Assembly (NCBI GenBank): GCA_002964805.2
Contig: PUDQ02000001.1
Span: forward strand, 2,318,001-2,382,000
Reading direction: 5' to 3'
DNA from: Trametes villosa
Taxonomy: Eukaryota; Basidiomycota; Agaricomycetes; Polyporales; Polyporaceae
DNA length: 64,000 nucleotides
A program made the translations under genes and the position numbers. The first letter of the stretch is position 1; each line of letters opens with the position of its first letter. The notes under the pieces are model-generated. The model searched no databases. It had not been told where the DNA came from and saw only the letters and a list, made by a program, of their open reading frames with translations. Below are positions 10,240-22,613 of the stretch, piece by piece.

Positions 10240-12583
10240 ATGCCTCTCGCCAAGCTCCCTCGGTCTGCACGACTGCCCGTGCGGTCGTATGCCACCACCT
10301 CTGGCTCGCGCCCGCCTCTCAGCGGTCTGAGTGCGACTGCGAAAGCAAAGGCTGAGAAGCTATCGCAGGAGTGGAAGGGCACAAGCGCTACCGGAGAGAA
10401 CACCAAGAACTTTGTCGGCGGCGAGTTCGTTGAGAGCAAGGCCGACAAGTGGATCGACGTCGTAGACCCTGTATGTTTTAGCTGTGAACCTGGCCTGTGC
10501 GGACTGACTGAGCGCAGCTTAGGCTACTCAAACGCTCTTGACCAGGGTGCCCGAGACGACGTCTAGCGAATTCGACCAGGCGGTAGATGCAGCGTCCCAG
10601 GCCTTCAAGACATGGAGCCGGACTAGTGTTCTGACCCGCCAAAGATTCGTCATGGAGTACGTACCGGGCTACTCCTGCGTCGTTGGCTCATACACTGACG
10701 CGGTTGTAGTTTGCAGCACCAACTTCGACAGTACGGTGACGCCATTGCGAGCAGCATTGTACTCGAGCAGGGCAAGACCTACCCCGGTATGTCTTGAGTG
10801 CTATAAACATAGCTGCTTCTGTTCAATCTAGTCCAATAGATGCACAGGGCGACCTCCTTCGAGGTCTGCAAGTGGTCGAGACTGCTACCGGTATCCCAAC
10901 TGCACTCCTCGGACAAACCCTCGAAGGTACGCCTACACACCTCATATAATGCTTCTTAACTTAAAATATACTCTCACAGTTTCCAAGGACATGGACACCT
11001 ACACACGTCGGTTGCCTTTGGGTGTATGCGCAAGGTAACCGGTTAAACTCAGCATGGAATGTCTCCCTAGGACTCACCTCCCACACACAGCGTCGCGCCC
11101 TTCAACTTCCCTGCGTAAGCTACACTACATCTGATATTTCTGGTGCATTTGCTTATATCAACCTAGGATGATACCTCTGTGGACTATCCCAGTCGCGCTC
11201 GCGACAGGCAACACGCTCGTGCTCAAGCCTTCGGAGCGCGACCCCGGCGCTGCCATGATTATTGCCGAGCTCTGCCAGAAAGCGGGCTTGCCAGAGGGTG
11301 TTCTTAACGTTGTGCATGGCACCGTTCCGACCGTGAATGCTATCTGTGACCACCCAGCGATCAAGGCTATCAGCTTCGTAGGCGGAGACCGTGCGGGCAA
11401 GCACATTTACGAGCGGTAAGCCAGAGAATCAGCTAGGCAACTATACCAAGCTAACGCAAATGGCAGAGGTCGCGCTACTGGAAAACGCGTCCAGGTATGC
11501 TTCACGAATCTCATGCTCCTCACACTCGACTTACTAGGTAATGACAGGCCAACCTGGGTGCCAAGAACCACGCTGTCCTGATGCCGGACGGTCAGTTACT
11601 AGGCCTTTAGATGACTATGAGAAACTGACTGGCAACATCGGTAGCTAACAAGAACCACGCCTTGAACTCGATCATCGGTGCGGCGTTCGGGGCTGCGGGC
11701 CAGCGTTGCATGGCTATCTCCGTCGGTAAGTCCGTCTTCGATTTACTGCGGCCACACCCTGACCCCGATATAGCCGTCTTGGTCGGCACCGCGCAGTCCT
11801 GGATCCCCGAGCTGGTCGAGCGGGCGCAGAAACTTAAGGTCAGCCAGGGCTTTGAGAAGGGCGCCGACCTGTGCGTGCAGATGTTCCAACGTCATAGCAA
11901 GCGTCGCCACTCACCTAGCGTATAGCGGACCTGTCATCTCGCCTGCGGCCAAGCAGCGCATCACGAGCCTGATCGCCTCTGCTGAGGAAGAGGGCGGCGT
12001 TGTCGTCCTCGACGGCCGCGGCTACCAGGTGCCCGACTATCCTGACGGAAACTGGGTCGGCCCCACCGTCATTGAGGCTACGACCACAATGCGCTGCTAC
12101 CGGTACGTCCCCCCCTCTCTCCCACTTGCAATCGCGCTAACCAGCGCCCCTGCTGCGCAGCGAGGAGATCTTCGGGCCGGTGCTCATCGTGATCAAGGCA
12201 GACACGCTCGACGACGCGCTCGCGATCGTGAACGAGAACCGGTACGGGAACGGGACGGCGATCTTCACGCAGAGCGGCGCGACCGCGCGCAAGTTCGAGC
12301 GCGAGGTCGAGGTCGGCCAGGTCGGCATCAACGTGCCCATCCCCGTGCCGCTCCCGATGTTCTCCTGGAGCGGGAACAAGGCGAGCTTCCTCGGCGACGT
12401 GCCGTTCTATGGGCGCCACGGTATCGACTTTTACACGCAGAACAAGGTGTGTTCTGGTGCCGGCGCGGCTTTGGGAAAGACGGGGACACTGACCGGGGCT
12501 GCGTGCAGACAACCACTGCGCTGTGGAAGGCGGAGGATGCTATCGGGAACAAGGCGTCTGTGGATATGCCTACGCACCACTGA
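10240..12583 (+). CDS. Methylmalonate-semialdehyde dehydrogenase (acylating), mitochondrial
   Basis: Fourteen exons: 10240..10470, 10523..10656, 10710..10786, 10840..10926, 10980..11034, 11091..11114, 11167..11415, 11467..11494, 11548..11590, 11645..11725, 11774..11870, 11926..12102, 12161..12446, 12509..12583; 547 aa. ALDH6-type enzyme converting methylmalonate or malonate semialdehyde plus CoA and NAD+ to propionyl- or acetyl-CoA, in valine, thymine and inositol breakdown. Motifs: [67 protein letters not shown] with the catalytic Cys, GPVISPAAK and REEIFGPVL. The N-terminus ([19 protein letters not shown]) is rich in Arg/Ser/Ala and fits a mitochondrial presequence. Exons of 24 and 28 nt are needed for the fold. 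Length matches the family. Confidence 0.95.
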
Positions 12584-12707
12584 GCGCCAGATATGGCCTT
12601 CTAGGTTACATGGAATACACTGTACTATAGCAATGCACATGATGGTTGCGTTCATTACGGCTACATCCTGCCTCTGTAGGGATCTACCCGCTGCGGGTCT
12701 AGGTCGT

Positions 12708-13354
12708 CTATTCGCCCTCCTTCCCAATAACCTCGTCCAGGAATGCATTCGACAACCGCACGCACTGATAATACACATCCTCGAACCCTTTCTATACTCC
12801 CAGTGTATCATCAGTCCTGCTCTTAAACTCAGGGAACCTGGGAAAGACATACCGCACCGCCGTAGTACGGATCCGGAATGGGCTTGTCATCGAGGTACGC
12901 GCCCCAGAGGCGCACCTCCGCCGTCGCATCCCGCGGGCGCACACGCTCCAGGTTGCGCAGGTTGGCCTCGTCCGCAGCGAGGATGTGCGTGAAGCGGCGG
13001 AAGTCCTCCGGCTTCACCTGCCGCGCGGCGTGGTCGATTGGGACGTTAAACTAGCGGGTACGCCCAAGGTCAGCGCAGCGTCCGCGACCAAAGGAGGGCG
13101 GTGGGAAATACCCTGCGGCATATCGCGACTGAGCTAGAAGGCGTATTTTTGTCATCAGAGTGGGCTCGCTGCTGTAGATGTGGGGATGAATACCGATCGT
13201 CTGGATCTTCGCCGATGTGGTAGTTGGACGTGCCCGCGGAGTCGACGGTGACGTCCACGCCGCGCTCTTTCGCGACATGCTTGAGGACGGCCTCCCCAAT
13301 GGGCGAACGGCAGATGTTCCCCAGGCAGACGACGAGCACAGAGAGGTTCGACAT
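12708..13354 (-). CDS. LTP1: Low-molecular-weight protein-tyrosine phosphatase
   Basis: Exons 13194..13354, 13112..13133, 12853..13050, 12708..12791; 154 aa, the normal family length. Cytosolic phosphatase dephosphorylating phosphotyrosine peptides and small acyl phosphates. The P-loop CLGNICRSP (Cys10, Arg16) opens the protein and the general-acid loop is IPDPYYGG. A 22-nt exon encodes SVAICRR and bridges the first and third exons. The C-terminus reads [20 protein letters not shown], typical of the last helix. The last intron's acceptor was chosen at 12792 (tatag), giving AKGFEDV in frame. Confidence 0.93.
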
Positions 13355-14044
13355 CGTGGTTCTATCACGGTTCGTGGTAACTCACCGCCAAGCGCAAATG
13401 TGCACGGGAGTTTTACAGTATGGGAACGCTGAGTTACTAAATGGGGCATGCGTAGTGTTCAGGACCCGGCACCACACACGGGCCCGCACCACCGCGCCGA
13501 CTTGGAGAAGTGAGAGGAAATAGCGTTGGCTTTCTTTGCATATTCTCCACGGACAACAGACCGGCGGGATACAGCGGGGGAAACGGCGGGCGTGTCTACG
13601 GGGTATCGTTTCGCTTGGCGGCAGAATAGAAGGTAACGGTGGACTACATAGCGAATGAAGTGCGGATAACGGTGCATGTGTGTGGGGGTTATGGAAGAGC
13701 GGCGCTGCACGTCGTGCTCATCGTCGCATAGGATCCGTACGGACTACGAAAACCAACCTTGCGTGATCGTACTATGGTCGGAAGCGCGTTGTCCAAACCT
13801 GTGAAGGGGGAGGGCATTACATCGGATTGGGATAAAGAACTAGGAGCGGGTAGGATGATAGCATCGTGGGCGTGAAAGGGTACTGGATATTGAGGGCCGA
13901 GAGAGTTCGCGTGCACGAAGAACGAGAGCAGCCAAAAGGTGTCTAGGCGGGTCAATAAAGAACGATATATACACCGCGAAGAAGTGGTATGCGACGACGA
14001 AGACGCCGGTCGGCGGTAACGACAGCGAGGGTGCGGGCGGGTCA
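13355..14044. other. Intergenic: phosphatase promoter and glycosyltransferase 3' region
   Basis: 690 bp with both neighbours on the minus strand. No ORF with protein-like composition and no RNA gene found. Confidence 0.55.
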
Positions 14045-16502
14045 TCACCACTTGATCCACTCGCCGTACATGTTCGGGCTCTCCCCGCGGATGTACGCCT
14101 CGAACGTACGCTTGATGACGACGGACCAGTCCAGGTCGCGCTTGTCGTCCGCGACGAGGTCCTCGGGGAACTCGCCGCGCTCCGCCATGGTCGCGTCCGC
14201 CTGCGTGCGCGCGAGCCGCTCGCCGTTGATGAACCGGGGTCCGAGATCCGGCCAATTTCTCGTCGCGTCAAACGGCTGCCACCTTTAGCACGCCCCACAC
14301 AGGTTAGCCGGTCGCGGCATGATGCCATAAGCGCAGCACGCACCAGAAGTTGTGGAAGTGATATGAATACGCCCCCCTGAAGAAGCCGTTGAAGCCCAGC
14401 GCGTGGGGCGCCGCGCTCTTCTCGCGAGGCGTGAAGAAGAAGTCACCGAACCTGCAGGACAAATTGTCAGCCACACTATCTCCGCGCGCATGGGGAGGGG
14501 CGGACGCACTCGGTGAAGTACGGCTGCGGCGGCCGCTCGCGCTGGAAGTCCTCCGTGTTCAGCCACGCAGAGTCGAAGAGCGCGTCGGGGAGGCGCAGTA
14601 GCAGCGGCTCGAGCGCAGCGTCCTTCGTATACCGCGACACGGTCATCGGGTGGAAGTCCAAGCCGTTCTTGAGCGCAGTCCGGAACAGGAACGTGCCAAG
14701 AGCCGAGCCTTTGTTTAGCTTCAGCACGGCCGTGTTGTACCTTTCCAGGCGCGACCAGCGATAGGCGAACGCGCCCTTCCAGCCCCAGAGCTCCTCCCAG
14801 TCGCGCAGCAGGATGGTATCCGCGTCCAGATAGATACCGCCAAAGCGATGGCACAAGACGAACCGCGCCATGTCCGAGAGAATGACGGACAGGCGGTCGT
14901 ACGACGACGGCGACTTGGAGCCGACGCGGTTAACCTTATCGTCGTCGTCTGCCTTCTGGCTGCTTGCAGCCGTACCGCTCGCCTCGGCCGTCGTAGACAC
15001 CGAATCAACCGGCTGGGGGATCTTCTCCACAACGCCGCCAGAGTTGAACAGGGTATCCCGGAGGTCCCTCCACTCGTCCTTGAGCTCAGGAATGCCGTCA
15101 AGCTGCTCCGTGGTGTTCCACAACTTGAACTGGATGACGTCCTTGAACCGCGGGTGCAGGAACGGCGACGCCCAGGGGTTCGACTTGAGCTGCTCGAACA
15201 TGTCGCGCATCGCGGTGGGGTTCGGAACCGACGCCGCCGGGCCCGGGTTAATCCAGAGCCAGAACTTCGGGCGGCAGATGGACGGGTCGTCGTGCTGCTC
15301 GGGGTCGATGTTCAGGCCGAGGTTCTGCGTGTAGAGGAAGGAGAGCAGCGCGAGATACGGCTTGTCCGTGAACGGGCCCGTCCAGAACATGTGGAACAGG
15401 TGCGGGTTCTCCTCGCACGCCGCGGGGCGGTCCTGGTGCGCGACGTACTTCGCGGGCGGCGCGAAGCGGACGTGCGGCTCCCAGTCGGCGTTGCGCTTCT
15501 TCACGAACCCGGCGTTCGGGTCCGCCTCGCCCTGGCTCTTGAGGGCGAGGGCCGGGTTCGGGGGCGGCACGGTCTGCGTGCTGTTCTGCAGCTCGCCGTC
15601 CTCCACGTAGATATACTTCCATTCGTCCATCTTCCCTCTTCGGACCCGAGCACCGTTGTCCAGGCCACCCCCGAGTCGAAGCACTTCGAGACAGTCGCGC
15701 ACGTACTGCAGCCACGTATGAGAGGCTGTCGCGTGCAGCGAAGATGCCACATACCTTGTTCTGCGAGAAATCACAGTGTTCCATGACCACGTCCATGTCC
15801 GCGACACTGCCAGCTAATGGCCGTGGCGGGTACGCGACATTCGGAGGCTTCGACTGGATGTCGAGATAGACACGCTTCGCACCAATCCCGGTCGTGTCAG
15901 TCACTGATGGTGGGCGGAACCTCGTCGGGATAGTGGAGGACTTCCTGGGCGGCAGCGCAGGGTTGAGCGGCGGCGTCGACAGACCAACAGTCTCGGGGAC
16001 TACCGGCGCGTCAGAGGACAGCACCAATCAAAGAAAGACCATACACACTTTTCTGCGCACTGGGGTAGTGTCCCGCAGCAACCTCCCACTCCCATATCCG
16101 CTGGAGGTCCTCGCGCCGGTACACGAGCGTCGGGGGCTCCTGGTACGCCGGCCAGTTCCGGTCCTCGGGCACGAAGCGGTCGCGCAGCGAGAACATGACC
16201 ACGACCGTGAAGACGACGGCGAGGAAGCCCGCGGCGAGGAGCATGCGCCCGCGCCGGCGGCCGAAGCGGGTGATCGTGCTGTGGTGCAGCTTGGGGAGGT
16301 TCGGGAGCATGAGGCGGAGGCGACGTGTCCGCACGCCGGGGATGGGGAGCGAGATGGGCACGAGCCAGGACGAGCCGTGGTAGTGCCGCTGCCACTTTTC
16401 GCGCACGGCGGCGGAGTGCGTCGGGAGGCTGCCGTTCGCTGGACGCGCTTTTTCAGGGTGACCGTTCCCGCGTTGTTGCGGGAAGTATATTGAGGTTGCC
16501 AT
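14045..16502 (-). CDS. DXD-motif glycosyltransferase (GT32/OCH1-like), type II membrane protein
   Basis: Exons 16049..16502, 15755..15999, 14510..15705, 14344..14451, 14045..14282; 746 aa. Golgi-type glycosyltransferase with the sugar-nucleotide-binding signature. FVLCHRFGGIYLDADTILLR carries the DXD pair (near residues 527-529) that coordinates the metal/nucleotide sugar. One membrane span after a basic cytosolic stretch (FGRRRGRMLLAAGFLAVVFT) marks a signal anchor, followed by a long stem. HLFHMFWTGPFTDKPYL and FWLWINPG are typical lumenal landmarks. The C-terminal exon contains GPRFINGERLART. Donor sugar and acceptor cannot be told. The gene model joins the former N- and C-terminal fragments in one phase-consistent frame. 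Confidence 0.88.
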
Positions 16503-16893
16503 CGCGGGGGACGGGGGGCCCGTTGGGCGGACGGCTGGCGACTAGAGAGCTATAGGCTAGGACGCCGTGGGGGAGGGGGGCGGGGCGGCGGGGGCGGCGA
16601 GGACGACCGCGGTGGCAGAGAGGAGAGACAGAGTGGACGGTCGTGAACGCGCTCGGCCAAGTCGAGTTGCTCTATCGCCCGCACGCCATTCTCCTCCCGC
16701 CACGCCACGTGACCCGCTTTCCCTCTTGATCGCCGTCTCTCGCGGCCTCTCCCCCGTTGATGACTGCCTTCGACGCCGTCGCACTCCGTTTGGGAACCCG
16801 AGTCGCTCTATGTTTCCCATGTTGCTACAATTACACTGCTGATACATCTACTACTGCACTGCTGCTGCGCGTCCTTTCCCGTACACAGTCCGT
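16503..16893. other. Intergenic: glycosyltransferase promoter and pyruvate kinase 3' region
   Basis: 391 bp. A G-rich block (16565-16600, gggggaggggggcggggcggcggggg) lies close to the glycosyltransferase start and could act as a promoter element or form a G-quadruplex on the plus strand. No gene seen. Confidence 0.5.
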
Positions 16894-19149
16894 TTACGCG
16901 CCCAGCGGCTGCTGCGCCAGATCGGCGTGGTCCGTCGGCACGGACAGCACACGGAGCGTGTTCGTGTGGCCCAGACCGCCCTTCCAGCCCTGCACCGCGA
17001 CAACAGTCGTGCCCGTCTTGATGAGGTTAAGCTTGAGCGCGTTCCGCAGGCCAAACCGGATGCGGTTGTCGACCTAGCATCGTTTCTCGTCAGTACGGAC
17101 CCATGTACAAATATATACGCCAGACTACTCACGTCGGTCTGCCACTGGTGGGCCTCAACGCCGCGCGGTTCGGGGTACCAGAAGGGGTAGCAGCCACGGT
17201 GGAGGTGAATCTGGCGGGCAGTCTGCTCGTTGCGCGTGACTATTATTGATCGACACGACGTCAGCACAATTTTCCGCAGCGTACAGCTATTACTGACCAG
17301 TGATGATGGGTACGTCAGGGCGGTACTTCGAGATGAGGCGAGCGGTGTTGCCGCTCGTCGACAGCACAATGATGGCGCTCGCGTGCTGCTCGGCGGACGC
17401 AGCCACCGCAGCAATCGCAAGGGTCTCAGCCGTGGCCGTGGGGCGGGGGGTGACCGCACGGAGCTCGTCGTAGAGAGCGGGGTAGCAGATTGCCGCCTCG
17501 GCGAGCAAGCACGTCTCCGCCATCATGAGCACTGGTTTCAACAGTTAGATGGAATAGATGCAGCAAACACCGGGAAGACATACCAGACTGGATAGGGTAA
17601 GTGCCCTTCGCAGTCTCACCGGACAACATGACGCAGTCCGCGCCGTCCATGACAGCGTTGGCGACGTCGCTGACCTCGGCACGAGTGGGACGGGGGTTGT
17701 ACTGAACCATCATTGTGAGCGAACTGCCATATTGCTCATGGAAATAGCCTTACCGTCATGGACTCGAGCATCTGGGTGGCGACGATGACGGGCTTGCCAG
17801 CCTTGTTGCACTTGGCAATCATCATCTTCTGCGCAAGGAAGACCTGGCTGGCGGGAATTTCGATACCAAGGTCACCACGGGCGACCATGACACCGTCCGT
17901 TTCGGCGAGAATCTCGTCGAAGTTGGCGACACCCTGCTCGTTCTCGATTTTGACGATGATTTTGATGTTCGCGCCGTCCGGGCCGAGCACGCGACGGATG
18001 TCACGGACATCCTCCGCGCGGCGGATGAAGGACGCGAAGATCATGTCGACGCCGTTCTTGACACCGAACTGGAGATCGGCCTTGTCCTTCTCGGACAGGG
18101 CGGGGAGGTCGACGTCGGTTTTGGGGAGGTTGACGCCCTTGCGCGAGCTGAGCGTGCCGTTGTTGAGCGCGCGAACGCGCACGTTCTCGCCCTCGATGCC
18201 AAGGACAAGCAGAGAGAGGATACCTACGCGATGTATTAGTTATAGTAGCATGGAAATGCAACATATACGCACCATCATCGACGTAGATGAGCTTGCCGGG
18301 CGCGGTGACCTTGGGCAGGTTTTTCTACGCGAATGCAATCAGCGGCAAGGACATAACGAGCGCAGCATATGCAACATACGTAGTCCATGTACACGACCTT
18401 GTCGTCGCAGATCTCAGCGTACTTGGGGTCGGGGGACACAATGAACTCATGGCCGGCCTTGATGGGGATCTACATGACGAATTTGAGTACGCTTAGCTTT
18501 GGCGAGACAGGAGCACTGCTTACATCCTTCTTGTCCCGCATCAAGCCCGTGCGGATCTCCGGACCTTTCTGTGGAAGTTCTGAATGGCTGAGGAGACTTT
18601 CGCGTTCAATAAAAACGTACGGTGTCCAGAGCAATCGCAACGGGGCGACCCTCGGGATCCACTGTAGAAGCATGAGTGGGAGGATACTTTGGATTGGTAC
18701 AGACCGGACGTACGGGAGACCATCTTCCTGGTGTTGTCGATGACGCTCTGGTGCCACTCATACTCGCCATGAGAAAAGTTCATCCGAACTGGATGGGACC
18801 ATGGTTACACTCTGCAGGACCAGGGCCAGGGCGCCGCGGAAGTCTCACGCACCGATGTTCACACCCGCGCGACGCAGCTCCGCCAGCTTCTCGACATTGT
18901 TAGTGTTGGGGCCTGGTGGGCAGCAGGTCATCAGACACTCGATCTGACACTCGGAAAGCGTGCTCCGTACCGATAGTCGCGATGATGGAGGTCTGAGGGC
19001 CGATTGTGAGCAAGTGTGGACATATGACTACGCGTCGATCAAGGACAGACCTTGCGGTGGAACTTGGTTTCCTCCGTGGGCACCTGTGCCTTGGTGGGGT
19101 CGAGCGACGCCGACCAGACGATGCGGGAGGTGATATCGGAAGGGGACAT
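16894..19149 (-). CDS. PYK1: Pyruvate kinase
   Basis: Thirteen exons: 19051..19149, 18971..18992, 18853..18912, 18714..18788, 18621..18661, 18524..18568, 18380..18469, 18273..18324, 17754..18223, 17584..17701, 17298..17531, 17133..17239, 16894..17073; 530 aa, normal length. Final glycolytic step, phosphoenolpyruvate plus ADP to pyruvate plus ATP, cytosolic tetramer. Motifs: [70 protein letters not shown], the signature around [43 protein letters not shown], and the C-domain [18 protein letters not shown]. The second exon is only 22 nt. Introns crowd the 5' half (eight in the first 850 bp) and a 470-nt exon holds the active-site core. Confidence 0.96.
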
Positions 19150-19194
19150 GGTGGATGGGCGTGTAATGGAGAGGAGGAAAAGACGGCGCTGGGG

Positions 19195-19201
19195 TATTTA
19201 A
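19195..19201 (-). promoter_or_regulatory. TATA-like element of pyruvate kinase
   Basis: TTAAATA on the minus strand, 46 bp before the start codon in an otherwise GC-rich stretch. Position implies a short 5' leader. Confidence 0.45.
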
Positions 19202-20840
19202 GGGGACGGGAGCGGAGCTAAAGTGGACGGTGATGGGTCGATGGCTGCCGATATGTATATCTTTTGCGGTGCACGGCGCGTCGCGTCCGCGCGCGCAGTG
19301 TACTATGCCACCCTCGTATCGCTGCCGGCGCATTGGCCAAGACACTCTTGTATGCTCTTACGTCTCTACGAACGTGTACGCCCCTTCCGAATGCCCTCGC
19401 GACGATCTCTGGGCACCAAAAGTGCCGCCAACGTTGCACGTCTACGCGCCGAACGCAGTCCCATCGATCGCGGCGGATGCGGCATCTCCCAACAGGGAAA
19501 CGCGGACCGTGGCGCGATGCGACCTTCTCCGCAGAACATCTCACAAAAATGCGATCGCCCAGCGGCTCAGGCCCGCACAGGCCCATCTGGCTTATCGTCT
19601 CACGCCTCGAATCGTCCACAACTCCGTCCTTTGCGTCCGGACCCACAGACCGCCGTCGGCGCAAGCTGTAGTTCGGAGATGCATGGCTTGCACCAGCCCA
19701 GTCTCGACTGATAAGTAGGACCAAGTGGTGGAGAACATGCTCCAGCCAGCATCCAGGTTCGCGACGCTCACGACGTCACGACCCTTTCAAGCGCCCAGCT
19801 TCTGCGCCGCTACTCCTCGGCAAACTATGTTCCTGTACGTAGTTCGTGCACATCTCGAGGTACACAACGCGTACTAATATTAGGATTCATCAATTTCAGA
19901 TGCAGAACACGCCAATGGGCTACGATATGACGCAGATATATGCGTAGGAATCAACGCAAGCCGCTAATTGAGAGTGCAGGTTGAGCTCATGTGTTGCAGT
20001 CCGGGCAGACATGAGTAGTCTGAGTCCACCATCCGCGTCAGAAGAATGCAAAGAACGCCGGACTCAGGGTCTCAAAGCGCATAGCCAAGTTCTATCCGGC
20101 GGTATGGTACACCGCCACCCTTTGAAAGAGTTCTCTCAACGCAGCAACGGTAAGGGAGGACACGTCTGCCCTAGGCTGTCCGCAATCCACTGACGCATGT
20201 CGTAGTCGTTACATCGTATCCGACTGACGTGATAATTGCATCTCTCGCAGGCAACTACTGAAGAACATACCATCTCTGTACCGTTGTATCTTATGCGGTT
20301 TCCAGGTGAATATATATCGGCCGATGGCTGATCGCCCCGGGTCGCGGTGGCCTTTCGCCGGAACGGTTCGGGAGATGGCGAGGTATGTTCCGTGCTACGC
20401 GGGATTCCATGAAGCCTCATGACATCTGACTTTTGATACAGTACCACACGGCCGCAGTCCGCGTCCGCTGCTGACTGGCGCCATCGGGGTAGAGTCACAT
20501 CCACCGCCACCGCTCGAACGGCGTACCATGCTGGCTCCAAACCTAGTATGTGAGTCGTATCTGACCGAACGTCTCCAGTTGTAAGCGTCAGCTTCGCATG
20601 CATGGCCGATTACCAGGGCGCCAACGGATCCTCGGAGATCCTACGCAACCCTCGAGCTACATTAAATGCCTTATTCGCTGCGAAGCACAATTGAGATGGG
20701 CTAGGCCAGCATTCAACTCGGCGTAGGCGGGTACACTACGAGGGGAATGTATCTCACGCCGGTCATGCGTGCAAGTACCCCACCGGCCGACATGTTGCGC
20801 AGCGATTCGAGTCGCCGGGGGTTAGAGCTAGCCGCTGGCA
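19202..20840. other. Gene-poor region, 1.6 kb
   Basis: No gene supported. Between 19218 and 19724 four overlapping frames stay open for 135-168 codons (three plus-strand, one minus-strand), but all read as Arg/Ser/Pro-rich shadow peptides with no family motif. From 20136 to 20603 a minus-strand frame of 155 codons also lacks recognisable features. Confidence 0.5.
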
Positions 20841-20847
20841 TATATAG
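20841..20847 (+). promoter_or_regulatory. TATA box of small membrane-protein gene
   Basis: TATATAG, 179 bp before the ATG at 21026, followed by a pyrimidine-rich leader (20885-20990) of the kind found at fungal transcription starts. Confidence 0.5.
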
Positions 20848-21025
20848 TACGCGGCCCTTCCTGACGTGTCCTCTACCCTGTGCCCTCCCTGATTTGACCG
20901 CCCGCCCCCTCCCCACAACCCACATATTTCATTCGTCCGTCTCAGCTCACCGACGGCTACCTCTTCTTCACTTTATTCCGCATCGGACCGTCTCCACCCC
21001 CTCCTGAGGTGCCGGGAATACGACG

Positions 21026-21842
21026 ATGCGAGAGCCGACAGCCCTCATAATTTTCCGGCCACCCACACCGCTTAACCCGTCTAGCGGGGTTGTCAACGAG
21101 TTTCAGGAGGATATATCGTGCGTGACATACCTACAGCCAATGCGAAACCACTGACTTGAGTCCCAGAGACGGCGAAGCTGGCGCAGGGAGGCCCGCAACA
21201 GGACCCACAGAAACACCTAGCCCCTCTGGCAATCACCAGCCTGTTTCCGTATCCCCCGCCATACCTGCCGTCCTCGTCCTCTGCTGCGTCCTCGGTGTCC
21301 TCACATTCTGCTGGTGGTTTCGGCGCCGCCTCCGAAGGTCCAGGCGATACATCCCGCTCCTCGCGAGGCTGGGGCTGGAGGCGAAGCCCGAGCTTGTTGA
21401 GGTCAAGGTCCAGGCCCCAAGGACGCCAATAACTCGGACAGAGGGGCAGTGGAAATCTCTCATGGTGAGTGACTCCGTGTCTCGCCCCCGGCGCGAAGCT
21501 GATTGTTGGCAGCCCCTGGCCCTCATCAGGCCTCATTCGGCGAGAAGCCACGGACGAGCGGGTCCTATTCCACCGCCCTCTCATTCGCTAGAGCCGGGCC
21601 TGGGCCCCCACCGCTCTCATGGGCACATAGTGGAGCCTCCTACTCGCCAGCCGCGGAGGAAGGGGCGTCCTCCGCGGAACGAAGCACCCGCTACCATGCA
21701 GGTGGCAGTCTTCATCGCCATGCCCTCCCCTTCTCCACCTTCCGACAAGTTCCACGCCTTCCCGGACGCAACGGAGCGCGGCCTGCCCGGCCTCCATGTT
21801 GGCGTGGTGAATTTACGGTGGGCAGGACAAATGTCTTCATGA
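21026..21842 (+). CDS. Small single-pass membrane protein of a basidiomycete-type family
   Basis: Exons 21026..21117, 21167..21464, 21513..21842; 239 aa. The first exon gives MREPTALIIFRPPTPLNPS followed by SGVVNEFQEDIS; the splice (gtgcgt...cccag) joins TC to A of DGEAG in phase. A Pro/Ser/Thr-rich segment precedes one hydrophobic span (AIPAVLVLCCVLGVLTFCWW) with strongly basic flank RRRLRRSRR. Then comes KPELVEVKV, a Pro/Arg-rich linker, and VAVFIAMPSPSPPSDK. I recall small basidiomycete membrane proteins that share the LVEV and VA(V)xIAMPSP strings, but none has a known function. The second intron is 48 nt and in frame, so retention would also give an open frame. Confidence 0.68.
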
Positions 21843-22613
21843 CTCCGCCTTCAGCTGCGGAGTGGTTCCTTCCACATAAAACTCAGCTACGCAGCCCGTC
21901 GAGTCATGTCGTTGACGCTCTCCCTTCCTCGATGACGTCCTGTATGTTCGTCCGTGACGTTTTTCATTCTCCTTCCTGGATCTAGGTCAACTCGTGGGCA
22001 GAGTGCAGTGCAACAAGCGTCACCTCGAGCAAGTCGGCCGAAGAGACAAGCGTCAAGATACGACCACACAGCATCTCACACTAGATGCATGTCCGCCGAC
22101 GTCCCTCGAACGGTTCAAATCGTCGCCGTGCGACACAGGACGATGCTCATGCTATCTCTCCGAGTATGAATGGGCTGAGGGACAACAGAAGCTTAGCTTG
22201 AGTACACAGAGACGCGGGAGAGCTCGAGTATGCCTGACGTTCGCTCGAAATAGCTGCACCGCTTTCTAGTCCCACAAACAAGATCAGTAACTGGAAGGGT
22301 ATTCCTGATGAAAACACCTTCTAAGCGGTAGTTCTACTCTACACATAGCGTTCGATAGCATTAAATAGCGATATATGGCGGGCGCACAGGGAGTGCTCTA
22401 ACGAGGACATGAGGCGCGCGTGTGAAGTACGAGGACAAGTAGCGAGTTAGCCGAGGTGGGCGTCGATCTTGGGTGGATCTGATGCGTGGTGTAACCGTGC
22501 TACCGCACGTGCTGGATCGATGGAACATATAGCAGCTCGCCCGTCCTCCCGCCTGTCTCTCTCCTCTCCGCCCTCATCATCTCACCTCCTCTCGCCACTT
22601 TCAAACTACAGCC
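21843..22613. promoter_or_regulatory. Intergenic region with GDI promoter
   Basis: 771 bp. The last 90 bp before the GDI ATG contain CATATAG (22526..22532) and then a long CT-rich tract (22540-22605), a usual promoter arrangement of highly expressed filamentous-fungal genes. Nothing gene-like upstream. Confidence 0.45.

Noticed and set aside
14848..15786. 312-codon plus-strand frame
   Set aside because: Antisense to the DXD glycosyltransferase exon; Arg/Val-rich shadow without motifs.
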